Shown: positions 18,034-27,656, counted from the first letter of the stretch. The stretch is 64,000 nt of DNA from an uncultured Acetatifactor sp. (GCA_947586055.1 CANPXL010000003.1:1-64000), one strand, 5' to 3'. The notes: generated by a model from the letters alone, not told the origin. A program made the numbers and translations.

Positions 18034-19326
18034 ATGCTGCTGATCAAAAACGGGTATATGATCGATCCCAAATCCGGCAGGGACGGGAAGTACGACATTC
18101 TCACGGAAAAGGACAGAATCGTGAAGATCGGAAAGAATCTTGCGGCGGTCTCCGGACGCTGCAGGGTGATCGATGCGGAAGGACTTCTGGTGGCGCCCGG
18201 CCTGGTGGACGGACATGTGCATTTCAGGGAACCGGGCTTTACGCAGAAGGAAGACATTGCCACCGGCGCGGCCGCCGCGGCGAAGGGCGGTTATACGTCG
18301 GTAGTGATGATGGCGAACACAAGGCCGCCTGTGGATAACAGGGAGACCCTGCAGTATGTGCTGGACCGGGGCCGCAGCACGGGGATACATGTGTACGCCT
18401 GCGCCTGCGTGACGGCGGGGATGCAGGGCAGGGAGCTGACTCCCATGAGAGAGCTGGCGGAGGCCGGCGCGGTGGGATTTACCGACGACGGCAGGCCGCT
18501 GACAGATCCCGGGATCGTGAGAGCCGCCATGGAACAGGCGGCGGCTCTGGATCTGCCGGTCAGTCTTCACGAGGAAGATCCGGCGCTTATTTCGGAAAAC
18601 GGGATCAACCATGGGGAGGCCAGCGAAAAGCTGGGCATTGCGGGATCTCCCAGAGAAGCGGAGATCGCGCTTGTGGAGCGGGATATAAAGCTGGCTCTTG
18701 AGACCGGGGCAAGCGTCAACATTCAGCACATCAGCGCCGCGGAGAGCGTGGAACTGGTGCGGAAGGCAAGCCGGAAGGGAACCAATCTTCATGCGGAGGC
18801 CACGCCCCATCATTTCACGCTGACGGAACAGGCGGTAGAAAGGTACGGTTCTCTGGCAAAGATGAATCCTCCGCTGCGCAGAGAAGAGGACAGAATGGAG
18901 ATCATAAGGGGACTGGTGGACGGCACCATCGACATGATCGCTACGGATCATGCGCCTCATACCGCGCAGGAAAAGGCGCAGCCCATCGCGGAGGCGCCCA
19001 GCGGCATCATCGGCCTGGAGACGGCGCTTGCGCTGGGAATTACCGAGCTGGTGGACAAGGGGTATCTCACAATGTGCCAGCTTCTGAGACTGATGAGCAC
19101 GAATCCTGCCGCGCTGTATCATCTGGACGCGGGCTATCTGGAGGAGGGCGGTCCGGCGGATCTGATCCTGATCGATACCTACGCGCGCATGGTGCCGGGC
19201 GATTATGCCTCAAGGGCGGACAATACGCCTTTTACGGGATGGAACCTGAAGGGAAAGGTGGTCAGGACCATCGCTTCCGGCGTGGAGGTCTATAAGGCGA
19301 AAAAAGAAAGGGGCGGAAGGATATGA
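18034..19326 (+). CDS. pyrC: Dihydroorotase
   Basis: 430-residue type I dihydroorotase of pyrimidine synthesis. Metal ligands are visible: HVH (His61, His63), SLHEED, NIQHIS and IATDHAPHT. GGGAGGCG precedes the ATG. Its stop overlaps the start of pyrK by 4 bp, so pyrC-pyrK-pyrD form a coupled set. No carAB, pyrB, pyrE or pyrF genes are in the window, and I see no convincing PyrR-type attenuator in the leader. Confidence 0.94.
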   Translation: MLLIKNGYMIDPKSGRDGKYDILTEKDRIVKIGKNLAAVSGRCRVIDAEGLLVAPGLVDGHVHFREPGFTQKEDIATGAAAAAKGGYTSVVMMANTRPPVDNRETLQYVLDRGRSTGIHVYACACVTAGMQGRELTPMRELAEAGAVGFTDDGRPLTDPGIVRAAMEQAAALDLPVSLHEEDPALISENGINHGEASEKLGIAGSPREAEIALVERDIKLALETGASVNIQHISAAESVELVRKASRKGTNLHAEATPHHFTLTEQAVERYGSLAKMNPPLRREEDRMEIIRGLVDGTIDMIATDHAPHTAQEKAQPIAEAPSGIIGLETALALGITELVDKGYLTMCQLLRLMSTNPAALYHLDAGYLEEGGPADLILIDTYARMVPGDYASRADNTPFTGWNLKGKVVRTIASGVEVYKAKKERGGRI

Positions 19327-20111
19327 AGAGAAGGGTATCGGCGGAAGTGATCCTTAACCGGGAGATCGCTCCCTCTATTTATGACATGTGGATCCAGCCG
19401 GTTCAGAAGCTGCCCGAGGTCAATCCCGGACAGTTCATCGGCGTCTTTCTGAAGGACAAGAGTCTGCTGCTTCCCAGACCCATCAGCATCTGCGAGGTGA
19501 GCGCGGACAGGACGGCGCTGCGCATCGTCTACCGGATCGCCGGGGCGGGAACCCACGAAATGTCTCTGCGCCGTCCAAACGACGGACTGGGATATCTCAC
19601 CGTTCTTGGACCTCTGGGAAATGGTTTTCCTCTGGAAAGGGGAGAAGGGAAGAGAGCGCTTCTCATAGGCGGAGGGATCGGCATCCCGCCCCTTCTGGAG
19701 CTGGCGAAGCGTCTGAAGGCGGAGAAACAGATTGTGGTGGGATACCAGAACTGCAACACGGCCGGATTTTTGCAGAAGGATCTCGCGCAGTACGGCACGG
19801 TGCATGTAGCCACGGAGGACGGCAGCGTGGGGACGAAGGGAAACGTTCTGGACGCCATCCGGCAGAAGGCGCCGGAAGCCGATATTCTCTATGCCTGCGG
19901 GCCCATGCCGATGCTCAGGGCGGTCAAGGCCTATGCGCAGGAGAAGGGGATCCCGGCGTATATCTCTCTGGAGGAACGTATGGCCTGCGGCGTGGGGGCT
20001 TGTCTGGGCTGTGTGGTGAAGACCAATAAGGTGCATCACCATACCAACGTAAACAACGCGCGCATCTGCACGGACGGTCCGGTGTTTGAAGCGGGCGAAG
20101 TGGATATCTGA
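19323..20111 (+). CDS. pyrK: Dihydroorotate dehydrogenase electron-transfer subunit
   Basis: 262 residues: an FAD-binding domain (RPISICE), an NAD-binding domain (GGGIGIPPLLELAK, CGPMPML) and a C-terminal [2Fe-2S] site with four Cys (ACGVGACLGC ... ARIC). It passes electrons from dihydroorotate oxidation on PyrD to NAD. It overlaps pyrC by an ATGA and is followed by pyrD after about 40 bp. Confidence 0.94.
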   Translation: MKRRVSAEVILNREIAPSIYDMWIQPVQKLPEVNPGQFIGVFLKDKSLLLPRPISICEVSADRTALRIVYRIAGAGTHEMSLRRPNDGLGYLTVLGPLGNGFPLERGEGKRALLIGGGIGIPPLLELAKRLKAEKQIVVGYQNCNTAGFLQKDLAQYGTVHVATEDGSVGTKGNVLDAIRQKAPEADILYACGPMPMLRAVKAYAQEKGIPAYISLEERMACGVGACLGCVVKTNKVHHHTNVNNARICTDGPVFEAGEVDI

Positions 20112-20150
20112 GAATGGGCCGGCCTCTTGCGCCGGCGGAAAAGAGGTTTT

Positions 20151-21059
20151 ATGAATACGCAGATAACGATCGCAGGCGTGACTTTCAAAAATCCTGTGAT
20201 GACGGCTTCCGGAACCTTCGGGTCCGGTATGGAATATGCCGAGTTTGTGGATCTGAACAGGCTGGGAGCGGTGGTTACGAAAGGTGTGGCGAACGTGCCG
20301 TGGCCCGGAAATCCGACGCCCAGAGTGGCGGAGGTCTATGGAGGCATGCTCAACGCCATCGGATTGCAGAATCCGGGCATAGACGTTTTTCTGGAGAGGG
20401 ACATCCCCTTTCTGAAGCAGTTTGACACAAAAGTCATCGTCAATGTCTGCGGCAGGACGGTGCAGGATTATGTGGAAGTGGTGGAACGGCTCGGGGAAGA
20501 ACCGGCGGTGGCGATGCTGGAGATCAACGTCTCCTGTCCCAACGTAAAAGAGGGCGCCATTGCTTTTGGACAGAATGCGGACGCGCTGTCCGGGATTACC
20601 CGGGAGATCAAGCGTCACGCCAGACAGCCTGTCATCATGAAGCTGAGTCCCAATGTCACCGACATCGCGGAAATGGCAAAGGCGGCGGAGGAAGCGGGGG
20701 CGGACGCCCTTTCGCTGATCAACACGATCATGGGCATGAAAATTGATATCCGGAAACGGAAATTTGCCCTTGCCAACCGGACCGGCGGACTGAGCGGGCC
20801 CGCGATCAAGCCCATAGCGGTACGGATGGTCTATCAGGCGGCCCACGCGGTGAAGATCCCCATTATCGGCATGGGAGGCATTGCAAACGGGGAGGACGCC
20901 GTGGAGTTTCTGCTGGCGGGAGCCAGCGCGGTCAGCGTGGGCGCCATGAATTTTGCGGATCCCTGTACAACGGAAGTGGTGCTGGACGGAATCGAGTGTT
21001 ATATGCGGCGTTACAAAGTGGAAAATCTGAGCGACCTGATCGGCGCCGTGGAAGACTGA
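20151..21059 (+). CDS. pyrD: Dihydroorotate dehydrogenase, class 1B catalytic subunit
   Basis: 302-residue FMN TIM barrel. The class 1 catalytic Cys sits in EINVSCPNVKEG; GTFGSG and the phosphate-binding GMGGI follow. Class 1B is assigned because pyrK lies directly upstream. I start at ATG 20151 (MNTQITIAGV) after AAGAGG, not at the TTG at 20127. Confidence 0.94.
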   Translation: MNTQITIAGVTFKNPVMTASGTFGSGMEYAEFVDLNRLGAVVTKGVANVPWPGNPTPRVAEVYGGMLNAIGLQNPGIDVFLERDIPFLKQFDTKVIVNVCGRTVQDYVEVVERLGEEPAVAMLEINVSCPNVKEGAIAFGQNADALSGITREIKRHARQPVIMKLSPNVTDIAEMAKAAEEAGADALSLINTIMGMKIDIRKRKFALANRTGGLSGPAIKPIAVRMVYQAAHAVKIPIIGMGGIANGEDAVEFLLAGASAVSVGAMNFADPCTTEVVLDGIECYMRRYKVENLSDLIGAVED

Positions 21060-21126
21060 ATCAGACATATCATGGAAGATACCTTCATATATATACTTAT
21101 ATCAGTATATGTTTGGAGGTATTTTT

Positions 21127-22677
21127 GTGGAGCTGATACGGAGAAACATACATATGGATCGCGTCAGAGCGGAAGCGGTCATCCAGTCCGCCCTGGAAGA
21201 TGATGTGAACGTGCCGGAAAATAAGCCTGATGTGAGTACACTGAATCTGGAGAGGGGAGAAGTCGCCGTTGATGAGATCCGGCCGGGAACAGACTGCGTC
21301 ACCGTAAAAGGACGGCTTTGTTACCGCGTGCTGTACCATACTGCGGAAGAGGGCGGCGGTCTTGCCGTGCTGGAAGGAAAGATGCCCTTTGAAGAGAAAA
21401 TCAATCTTCAGGGAGCCACGGCTGCGGATACGGTAACGGTGGAGAGCGAGACCGAGGATCTGACGGTGGGGATCATCAATACAAGAAAGCTGAAGATACA
21501 GTCTCTGATCACCCTGACGGCCAGGGTGGAAGAACTCTACGACGAGGAAGCCCCCATCGCCCTGCGCGGGGAAGAGAAGGCGGAGTACCGCCAGATGCCT
21601 CTTGAGCTTGCGCAGATTGCAATTTGCAAAAACGACATTTTCCGGCTGAAGGAGGAAATGACGCTGCCCTCCAACTATCCCAACATCTTCCAGATCCTTT
21701 GGAGCAATCTGTCGCTGGGAGACGTGGAGTTTAAGGCGATGGAGGAAAAGCTTGCCGTCTCGGGAGACCTGCATGTTTTTCTCCTGTATGAAGGAGAGGG
21801 AGAGGAACATCCCGTCCGCTCCTTTGAAAGTACGCTTCCCTTCAGCGGCGAGCTGGAATGCCATGGATGCAGGGAGGGGATGACGCCGGATATCAGGTAT
21901 CGCATGGGCCAGCAGGAGCTGACGGTGCGCCCGGATTTTGACGGGGAAGAACGCGGGATCGGACTGGAGCTGGTACTGGATATTTCCGTCCGCGTCTACG
22001 AGGAGGAAAAGCTGGAGATCATATCGGACATTTACGGCGTCTCCAGCGAGATCAGCACGGTTTCCCACCGGGCCGGCCTGCGCAGACTGCTTGCCAGAGT
22101 CACGGGAAAAACCAAGGTTACGGACCGGATCCATGTAAGCGAAGGAAGCGTACTGCAGCTTCTGCACAGCGAGGGGAGCGTCCTGCCGCCGCAGCAGAGC
22201 GTTGTGGAAAACGGCATTCTGCTTCAGGGCAGCATGTCCGTAAAGGTGCTTTACATCACGGGGGAGGACGACGCGCCCTACGGATGTACCCAGGCGCAGA
22301 TTCCCTACCGTTACACGCTGGAGGTGCCCGATATCGCGCCGGAGGATCTGGGGAAGGTACACGCGGAGGTGGAGCAGCTGCAGGTTACCATGCTGGACGG
22401 GGAAGAGATGGATGTAAAGGCTGTCTTAAGCTTTTCCACCGTTGTGTTCCAGAATATTTCCGTGGAACTGATCGGACAGGTGACGGTCTCCGAGCTGGAC
22501 AGCGGCAGGATGGGCAGTCTGCCCGGCATGGCGGCGTATGTGGTGAAACCGGGGGATAACCTCTGGAATATCGGGAAAAAATATTATGTTCCCGTGGAGA
22601 CGCTGCGGGAATTAAATTCCCTGGACAGCGACGAACTGACGCCCGGCCAGAAACTGCTGGTGGTAAAGGGCGGCTGA
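21127..22677 (+). CDS. SPOCS (DUF3794) and LysM domain protein
   Basis: About 516 residues from a GTG with GGAGGT 7 bp upstream. Three DUF3794/SPOCS-type repeats (about 20-150, 170-310, 330-450) end in one LysM (VVKPGDNLWNIGKKYYVPVE, residues about 465-510). This domain pair is typical of clostridial sporulation proteins of the SpoVID/SipL type. In C. difficile, SipL ties the coat protein SpoIVA to the forespore. The assignment to coat morphogenesis is inferred from the architecture; several paralogs are usual in these genomes. Confidence 0.75.
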   Translation: MELIRRNIHMDRVRAEAVIQSALEDDVNVPENKPDVSTLNLERGEVAVDEIRPGTDCVTVKGRLCYRVLYHTAEEGGGLAVLEGKMPFEEKINLQGATAADTVTVESETEDLTVGIINTRKLKIQSLITLTARVEELYDEEAPIALRGEEKAEYRQMPLELAQIAICKNDIFRLKEEMTLPSNYPNIFQILWSNLSLGDVEFKAMEEKLAVSGDLHVFLLYEGEGEEHPVRSFESTLPFSGELECHGCREGMTPDIRYRMGQQELTVRPDFDGEERGIGLELVLDISVRVYEEEKLEIISDIYGVSSEISTVSHRAGLRRLLARVTGKTKVTDRIHVSEGSVLQLLHSEGSVLPPQQSVVENGILLQGSMSVKVLYITGEDDAPYGCTQAQIPYRYTLEVPDIAPEDLGKVHAEVEQLQVTMLDGEEMDVKAVLSFSTVVFQNISVELIGQVTVSELDSGRMGSLPGMAAYVVKPGDNLWNIGKKYYVPVETLRELNSLDSDELTPGQKLLVVKGG

Positions 22678-22689
22678 AGAGTTTCTGTG

Positions 22690-22848
22690 GTGACAGTTCA
22701 GCCGGCAGCCGGATGCATCGAAAAATCATGTTCGCATGAATTTTTCGATGAATACGACTGCCGAGGGAGCGCCATTTCATGAGCAAAGGCAGGCGCGCGG
22801 CGCCGGATAGCGCGTTAGCGCGGCTTTGCGAATGGCGCGGGCTGAACC
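22690..22848 (-). repeat. Structured intergenic repeat, copy 1
   Basis: About 159-bp member of the repeat family described under 56449-56612, in the opposite orientation. It begins GTGACAGTTCAG, has the hairpin with AATTTTTCGATG, then the arm GCGCCATTTCATG...GCGAATGGCGC, and ends GGGCTGAAC; its last bases have diverged from the usual TGTTAC. Confidence 0.85.
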
Positions 22849-22890
22849 ACAGTTTTCTGCAGCTATGCGGGGATTTTTGCATGACAGGCA

Positions 22891-22935
22891 AAAAGACAGC
22901 CATATCCGGAAATCAACCCGGGTATGGCTGTCTTT
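22891..22935 (-). terminator. Terminator of the 22956-23600 gene
   Basis: AAAGACAGCCATA pairs with TATGGCTGTCTTT. On the minus strand the hairpin is followed by a T-run, so it closes the gene read leftward. It is nearly symmetric and may stop plus-strand transcripts too. Confidence 0.8.
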
Positions 22936-22955
22936 CGATCGCTTCGTTTTCCGGA

Positions 22956-23600
22956 CTATTTGGTGGGATCTTCCTCCTGAACGGCCTGAGTCTTTGTCTT
23001 TGCTTCCTCGGCCATCTTGTTGAATTTCTCCATCACGGCGTCGTAAGTGCGCTGGGAGATATCGGGAAGGGATCCGCCCCAGGCCCTTTCCGCCTGCTTA
23101 AAGCCCTTTTTAAAGGCGTCGCGCATTTCCTCGATTTTGTCGGGGTCGCCGCCGGTCAGCGCGTTTGCGAAATCAATGATCCTGTCGGAAGTCTGCTTCA
23201 CACCCCAGTAACCGTCTTCCGCGATATCCGCCTGCGCCTGCAGCTTTGTGGCGGGATCCACGGTATAGTTGCCGGAACGCAGGAACTGCCAGATATCGTT
23301 GGCCTTTCCGTAAGCGTTGGCCTGTCCGCCCATCATCTTTTCCACCAGACTGCGCAGCTGAGCGGTGCGGGCTTCGGCGTCGGCCTTCAGCTTATTGATC
23401 AGATTTGTGTCGGGGGTATACGTTTTCTTTGCGGAGGAAGCAGCCTGCGCTTCTGCGGAAGGCTCGTAAATAACGCCGGAATCCTCCTTCTTTTCTTCCG
23501 CTGCGTTTGCAGCTTTGGTCTCTTCAGCGGCTTTCGTGTCGATCGTATTGTAGCTGTAGGCAGCCGCGGCCTGTGTCGATGTAACTCCGTTTACACTCAT
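22956..23600 (-). CDS. Conserved protein of unknown function
   Basis: 214 residues. It opens MSVNGVTSTQAAAAYSYN, has an Ala/Glu-rich low-complexity stretch (about 20-70), then a helical domain rich in charged residues (NKLKADAEARTAQLRSLVEKMM, YGKANDIWQFLRSGNY, EDGYWGVKQTSDRIIDFANALTGGDPDKIEEMR). There is no signal peptide or membrane segment. I believe similar proteins are widespread in Lachnospiraceae. The N-terminal MSVNGVTS style recalls flagellar or secreted rod proteins, but that is only an impression. The start at 23600 has AGAGGG upstream. Confidence 0.65.
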   Translation of the reverse strand: MSVNGVTSTQAAAAYSYNTIDTKAAEETKAANAAEEKKEDSGVIYEPSAEAQAASSAKKTYTPDTNLINKLKADAEARTAQLRSLVEKMMGGQANAYGKANDIWQFLRSGNYTVDPATKLQAQADIAEDGYWGVKQTSDRIIDFANALTGGDPDKIEEMRDAFKKGFKQAERAWGGSLPDISQRTYDAVMEKFNKMAEEAKTKTQAVQEEDPTK

Positions 23601-23699
23601 TTTTTCCCTCTTTCCGGCGTAAAACGCCACTTCTGCCCGTCGCCGGGCGCAACATCATCCATGATCTCACTTTCTATATCGGTCTGCTAAAATAAAAAA

Positions 23700-24122
23700 T
23701 TAACCCCTGTTCTGAACGAAAATGTAAATTTCGCAGTGGGAGATGGGCTCTCCGTGGTCCGTCAGCGTGTAGCGGGCGGATATCTTCGTCCGGTCCGTCC
23801 CGCAGTCTGTTTCTACGGCGGCGGTTCGGACGCCGAGTCTCAGCAGGCCGAAGGGAGTCGCGTAGTCCGTGGTGTGCTCCCGGCCGGGTTCAAAGATCAT
23901 GCGGGTGGTCACCGCTCCCTGCCTTGTCAGCTCCAGCAGCGGTTCCCTGTACTTTATTCGGTTTCTGATCCGGCCGCCGTCCTGCGTCTTTTCCTCATAG
24001 AGAAGATAAAGAGCTCCGTTGCGTTCGCTGTACTGCGCTTCCGCGGACTGTTCCGTAACGGTCTCTTCTCCTTCCGGGCTGCGCTGACGCCCGACGAGGG
24101 TAAGAAAAACCTGTTTTTCCAT
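23700..24122 (-). CDS. DUF1934 (YwiB-like) protein
   Basis: 140 residues matching DUF1934, a small lipocalin-like beta-barrel family without known function. The alternating strands end in the pattern ARYTLTDHGEPISHCEIYIFV. AAAGGAC lies 9 bp before the start. It follows murI by 18 bp and is probably the last gene of the 27.4-23.7 kb minus-strand run. Confidence 0.75.
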   Translation of the reverse strand: MEKQVFLTLVGRQRSPEGEETVTEQSAEAQYSERNGALYLLYEEKTQDGGRIRNRIKYREPLLELTRQGAVTTRMIFEPGREHTTDYATPFGLLRLGVRTAAVETDCGTDRTKISARYTLTDHGEPISHCEIYIFVQNRG

Positions 24123-24140
24123 GGGACTGTCCTTTCCGAT

Positions 24141-24977
24141 TCAGTAGGCTTCGATGTTCACGGTCTTTGCCGAGAGGATGCCGTATTTGATGATGGAATT
24201 GGCAAAGCGGACAAATTTATCGGCTTTGTCGCTGACATAAAAACGGTACTGGTTCGCGCCCAGTCCGGGCGGATCCTCGTTCAGCAGGTCCATTGCCTGC
24301 AGCATGTTCTTTAATTCCAGAGCGGTCTCGTATGCAGGATTGACCAGTGTGACTTTATCTCCGACGATCCGGGAAAGGGTGGAGCGGATCAGGGGATAGT
24401 GGGTACAGCCGAGAAGCAGGGTGTCAATGTCGATATCGATCAGTTCCGCCAGATACCGTCCTGCGATTTCATCTGTGACGGGATCCTCCAGAAGTCCCTC
24501 CTCCACCAGAGGGACGAAGAGAGGACAGGCACGGCCATAGATGGACACGTTTTTGTCCAGCTTGCTTATGTATTCCGCGTAGATCTGGCTTCCGATCGTA
24601 GCCTCCGTGCCGATCACGCCGATGCGTCCGTTTCTTGTGACGTTGACGGCGGCCCTTGCGCCGGGCTTGACCACGCCGATAATGGGGATATCGATATTCT
24701 GTTCCAGCGTTTCCAGCGCGCAGGCGCTGGCCGTATTGCAGGCTGCCACAATGGTTTTGACGTGAAAGGTGCGCAGGAATCGGACGATCTGTTCGGAATA
24801 GCGCGTGACGGTCTCTTTGGATTTACTGCCGTAGGGAACCCGGGCGGTGTCGCCGAAGTATATGATTTTTTCATTGGGAATCTGGCGCATGATTTCCCGG
24901 AATACGGTCAATCCGCCCACGCCGGAATCAAAAACCCCGATGGGGGCGTTTTTTTTCAGTTCGTTATCTGTCTCCAT
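24141..24977 (-). CDS. murI: Glutamate racemase
   Basis: 278-residue cofactor-independent racemase supplying D-Glu for peptidoglycan. Signature elements are IGVFDSGVGGLTV (with its catalytic-region Asp/Ser), YFGDTARVPYGSK, AACNTASA with the first catalytic Cys, and LLGCTHYPLI with the second. Its start overlaps the upstream 93-residue gene by 14 bp. Confidence 0.93.
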   Translation of the reverse strand: METDNELKKNAPIGVFDSGVGGLTVFREIMRQIPNEKIIYFGDTARVPYGSKSKETVTRYSEQIVRFLRTFHVKTIVAACNTASACALETLEQNIDIPIIGVVKPGARAAVNVTRNGRIGVIGTEATIGSQIYAEYISKLDKNVSIYGRACPLFVPLVEEGLLEDPVTDEIAGRYLAELIDIDIDTLLLGCTHYPLIRSTLSRIVGDKVTLVNPAYETALELKNMLQAMDLLNEDPPGLGANQYRFYVSDKADKFVRFANSIIKYGILSAKTVNIEAY

Positions 24978-25245
24978 GCTCCAATGCCTCCAGAAGTGAG
25001 CCGAAATCCGTCAGGAGTCTGCTGCGGAACGTGATCCTTTCCGGGCCGGCGTCCAGCAGATCCCGGTACAGAGCGCTGTCAAATTCCCAGTCATACGCCT
25101 GTTCTCTGCGGACTCCGCCGTCCTCGTTCAGCCTCAGGACGACAGTGTCCGGAGTAAGCGTCAGTTCGGGGTAAAGAAAACCCCACCAGCCCAGCGCGGC
25201 GCACAGAGCGGCCGCAATACGAATTCCGATCCATCTTTTTTTCAT
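24964..25245 (-). CDS. Small single-pass membrane protein
   Basis: 93 residues: a basic start MKKRW, one membrane segment (about 6-26), then a short outside domain with the pattern TPDTVVLRLNEDGGVRREQAYDWEF. No family recognised. The 14-bp overlap with murI suggests coupled translation. Confidence 0.55.
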   Translation of the reverse strand: MKKRWIGIRIAAALCAALGWWGFLYPELTLTPDTVVLRLNEDGGVRREQAYDWEFDSALYRDLLDAGPERITFRSRLLTDFGSLLEALEHGDR

Positions 25246-25335
25246 GCAATAACCTCGTTTCTGTCCCTCACAGGGACCGGGATACCGAAATTATTGCCCG
25301 TGTCTTTCCAGTTTATTCCAAAGCGTACGCAGAAA

Positions 25336-26025
25336 TTACTCTCCGCTGCCCGCCCTGTCCAGCCGGATCTGCCGGATGATGGCTTTTTCCTGATTGTCAA
25401 TATGAGTTCTGGCGGCTTCCGCCGCAGTCTTTTTGTCCTTGCGCACGATGCTCTGATAGATGATCCGGTGTTCCTCCACCAGAGTTTGGTGCTGGCTGCT
25501 GTCCTTGATATATTCAAACCGATACCGGTACATCTGCTCGGAAAGGTTGTTGACCAGCTGGATCAGGCGCTGATTTCCTGTGGCCCGGACAATGATGTCG
25601 TGCAGTGCGACGTCCGCCTGGGCAATTTTTTTGCTGTCGCCTGTCCGGACGCATTGTTCAAAACGGTCGCAGGCTGTCTTCAGGTCCGCCAGTTCCTCTT
25701 CCGTGATGCGGTCGCAGGCAAGCTCCACACAGAGGGCGTCCAGCGCGCGGCGCACTTCCAGAACGTCGTTCATGCTTTTTTCCGTGATCTGGGCGACCTC
25801 AGCGCCGCGCCGGGGCACAATGGTGACAAGTCCCTCGCGCTCCAGCTTGTGGATCGCTTCCCGGATGGGAGTGCGGCTTACGCCAAGACGGTCCGCGAGA
25901 TGAATCTCCATCAGACGCTCGCCCGGCTTCAGTTCGCCGATCAGGATGGCCTGGCGCAGCGTGTTGAAGACCACGTCCCGCAGGGGGAGAAAAGCATCCA
26001 TATTGGTCTGAAAAGTTTCCTGCAT
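25336..26025 (-). CDS. GntR-family regulator, FCD subfamily
   Basis: 229 residues: an N-terminal winged helix (LRQAILIGELKPGERLMEIHLADRLGVSRTPIREAI-type segment, about 15-60) and a C-terminal all-helical FCD ligand domain with the metal-binding Asp and His residues (VALHDIIVRATGN, EEHRIIYQSI). It starts 13 bp after ispE ends. FCD regulators usually sense small carboxylates or sugars acids; the ligand here is unknown. Confidence 0.88.
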   Translation of the reverse strand: MQETFQTNMDAFLPLRDVVFNTLRQAILIGELKPGERLMEIHLADRLGVSRTPIREAIHKLEREGLVTIVPRRGAEVAQITEKSMNDVLEVRRALDALCVELACDRITEEELADLKTACDRFEQCVRTGDSKKIAQADVALHDIIVRATGNQRLIQLVNNLSEQMYRYRFEYIKDSSQHQTLVEEHRIIYQSIVRKDKKTAAEAARTHIDNQEKAIIRQIRLDRAGSGE

Positions 26026-26038
26026 AGTCGCCGCCTTT

Positions 26039-26896
26039 CTAGGTGGGTGTGGTCAGAAAGACCTGTTTTGCCGACGGTTCGCTTTTTAACTGCTCGCACG
26101 CAAATTCCGCCATCCGCTCGGACAGAAAAATGCCGAATACGGTGGGGCCGCTGCCGCTCATCAGGCTGTTTACCGCCCCCAGCTCCCTGAGTCTGCGCTT
26201 CAGGGTATCGATCACCGGATGGGCCGGAACGGTCACCGATTCCAGCACGTTGCCCATGCGGTCCAGGATCCCCTGAAGGCTTCCGGATTCTATGGAGAGA
26301 ACCATGCCGTCAATGTCCGGGTGTTTTTGGATGCCGGCAGCATCCAGATGTTCGTAGACATATTTGGTAGAAACGCTGATGTCCGGCTTTGCGCCGACGA
26401 TAAAGAAATCCGGCGCCGGGGTGAGGGGCGTCAGCTTTTCTCCGATCCCTTCCGCAAGTGCCGTACCGCCGAGGACACAGTAGGGGACATCCGCGCCCAG
26501 CGTCATGCCGAGTTCCATCAGCCCGGAAAGGGAAGTGTCCAGATCATACAGACGGCAGATGCCCTTCATGGCTGCCGCCGCGTCCGCGCTGCCGCCCGCC
26601 ATGCCTGCGGCGATGGGAATTTTTTTCTGAAGATGGATGTGTACGCCTCCCGGGACGGGAAAGGTGGAAAACATAAGCTTTGCGGCCCGAAAGACCAGAT
26701 TGTCTTCTCCGCAGGAAAGTTCCGGATCGTCCGTGGTGAGAAGGATTCCGTCCGGAATTTTCTGAAGCGTCAGCTCGTCGCAGAGCCCGACGCTCTGCAT
26801 GACCATTTTTACTTCGTGATAACCGTCGGGCCGCCGGCGGAGTACGTCCAATCCCAGATTGATCTTTGCGTGTGCCTTTATCCGATATTCGTCCAT
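26039..26896 (-). CDS. ispE: 4-diphosphocytidyl-2-C-methyl-D-erythritol kinase
   Basis: 285-residue GHMP kinase of the methylerythritol-phosphate isoprenoid pathway. Visible are AHAKINLGLDVLRRRPDGYHEV at the substrate end, the ATP loop PIAAGMAGGSADAAAAM and the C-terminal LMSGSGPTVFG. It sits between a small membrane protein and the GntR regulator, all in the same direction. Confidence 0.93.
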   Translation of the reverse strand: MDEYRIKAHAKINLGLDVLRRRPDGYHEVKMVMQSVGLCDELTLQKIPDGILLTTDDPELSCGEDNLVFRAAKLMFSTFPVPGGVHIHLQKKIPIAAGMAGGSADAAAAMKGICRLYDLDTSLSGLMELGMTLGADVPYCVLGGTALAEGIGEKLTPLTPAPDFFIVGAKPDISVSTKYVYEHLDAAGIQKHPDIDGMVLSIESGSLQGILDRMGNVLESVTVPAHPVIDTLKRRLRELGAVNSLMSGSGPTVFGIFLSERMAEFACEQLKSEPSAKQVFLTTPT

Positions 26897-26929
26897 GTGG
26901 CTCTTACGCTCCCGTTATTTTCCATTCAT

Positions 26930-27406
26930 TTATTTGATGGGTTTTGCGCCGGCTTTTTCCTGGGCGGCTTCCAAAGCCCGGCGGAAACGGCCTTTTTTCT
27001 TTGCGGGCGGCGCTTCGACCCTGCCGTGGAGTCCTTTTACGTCCAGAACGTAGAGTCCGCTCACAACGGCCTTGACTTCTTTTTTCACGGGGACGGCCTG
27101 AAAAATTTTTTCGTCGCAGATCAGCGACAGGATCTGGGGGCCCACCTTCGCCTTTATGATGGGAAGTTTGGATCCGCGCAGGGCCTTCGGCGTCTGATCC
27201 AGCACAGCCTGCGGAAGGCCGGCGTCCCGGAGTTTCATGCGTTTTTTGTCAATGATCAGCATGGAGACGGTCTGCTTGTTGGCCTCCATGAGCTCCTGCT
27301 GTTCGGCCTGCTTTTTCTGGGCCTTTTTCCCGAGAAAATATAACAGAACGGCCACCGCAGCCACAACAACTGTAATTACGATCAATACGATCATCCATGG
27401 TTTCAT
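26930..27406 (-). CDS. Single-pass membrane protein of unknown function
   Basis: 158 residues: one N-terminal membrane segment (about 4-24), a coiled, Lys/Gln-rich stretch (GKKAQKKQAEQQELMEANKQ), a compact domain with VSMLIIDKKRMKLRDAGLP and LPIIKAKVGPQILSLICDEKIF, and a basic Ala/Lys-rich tail. I start at 27406 because GGAGGT lies 7 bp upstream; the longer open frame is not supported. No named family recognised. Confidence 0.65.
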   Translation of the reverse strand: MKPWMIVLIVITVVVAAVAVLLYFLGKKAQKKQAEQQELMEANKQTVSMLIIDKKRMKLRDAGLPQAVLDQTPKALRGSKLPIIKAKVGPQILSLICDEKIFQAVPVKKEVKAVVSGLYVLDVKGLHGRVEAPPAKKKGRFRRALEAAQEKAGAKPIK

Positions 27407-27541
27407 GGAAAAGTACCTCCTGTCGTGCAATGTTGTGCATCGCCGTTTACGGCTATGAGAGTATTCTATCACAGAAAGCCGCCGGCAGGCAACAAAACAT
27501 TTTCTTTCTTTTACAAAATAAGGTGCAAAAGAAGGCCGGCT

Positions 27542-27656
27542 GTGGTATAATGATTCTGCTGTCGCAGAATCCATGGCCATTTCATGGCCATGATGCCGCA
27601 TACGCGGCGCTTCCTTTTCTGCGCTGGTGGTATCATGATTCTGCTGTTGCAGGAAT
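27542..27656 (+). promoter_or_regulatory. Promoter and multi-hairpin leader of the foldase gene
   Basis: An extended -10 (TGGTATAAT, 27543-27551) is followed by three tandem perfect hairpins: GATTCTGC/GCAGAATC (27552-27571), CATGGCCAT/ATGGCCATG (27572-27592) and GCCGC/GCGGC (27595-27608). At 27627-27656 the segment GTGGTATCATGATTCTGCTG repeats 27542-27570 with few changes. The divergent gene starts at 27406, so this 340-bp gap holds both promoter regions and no gene. Confidence 0.5.
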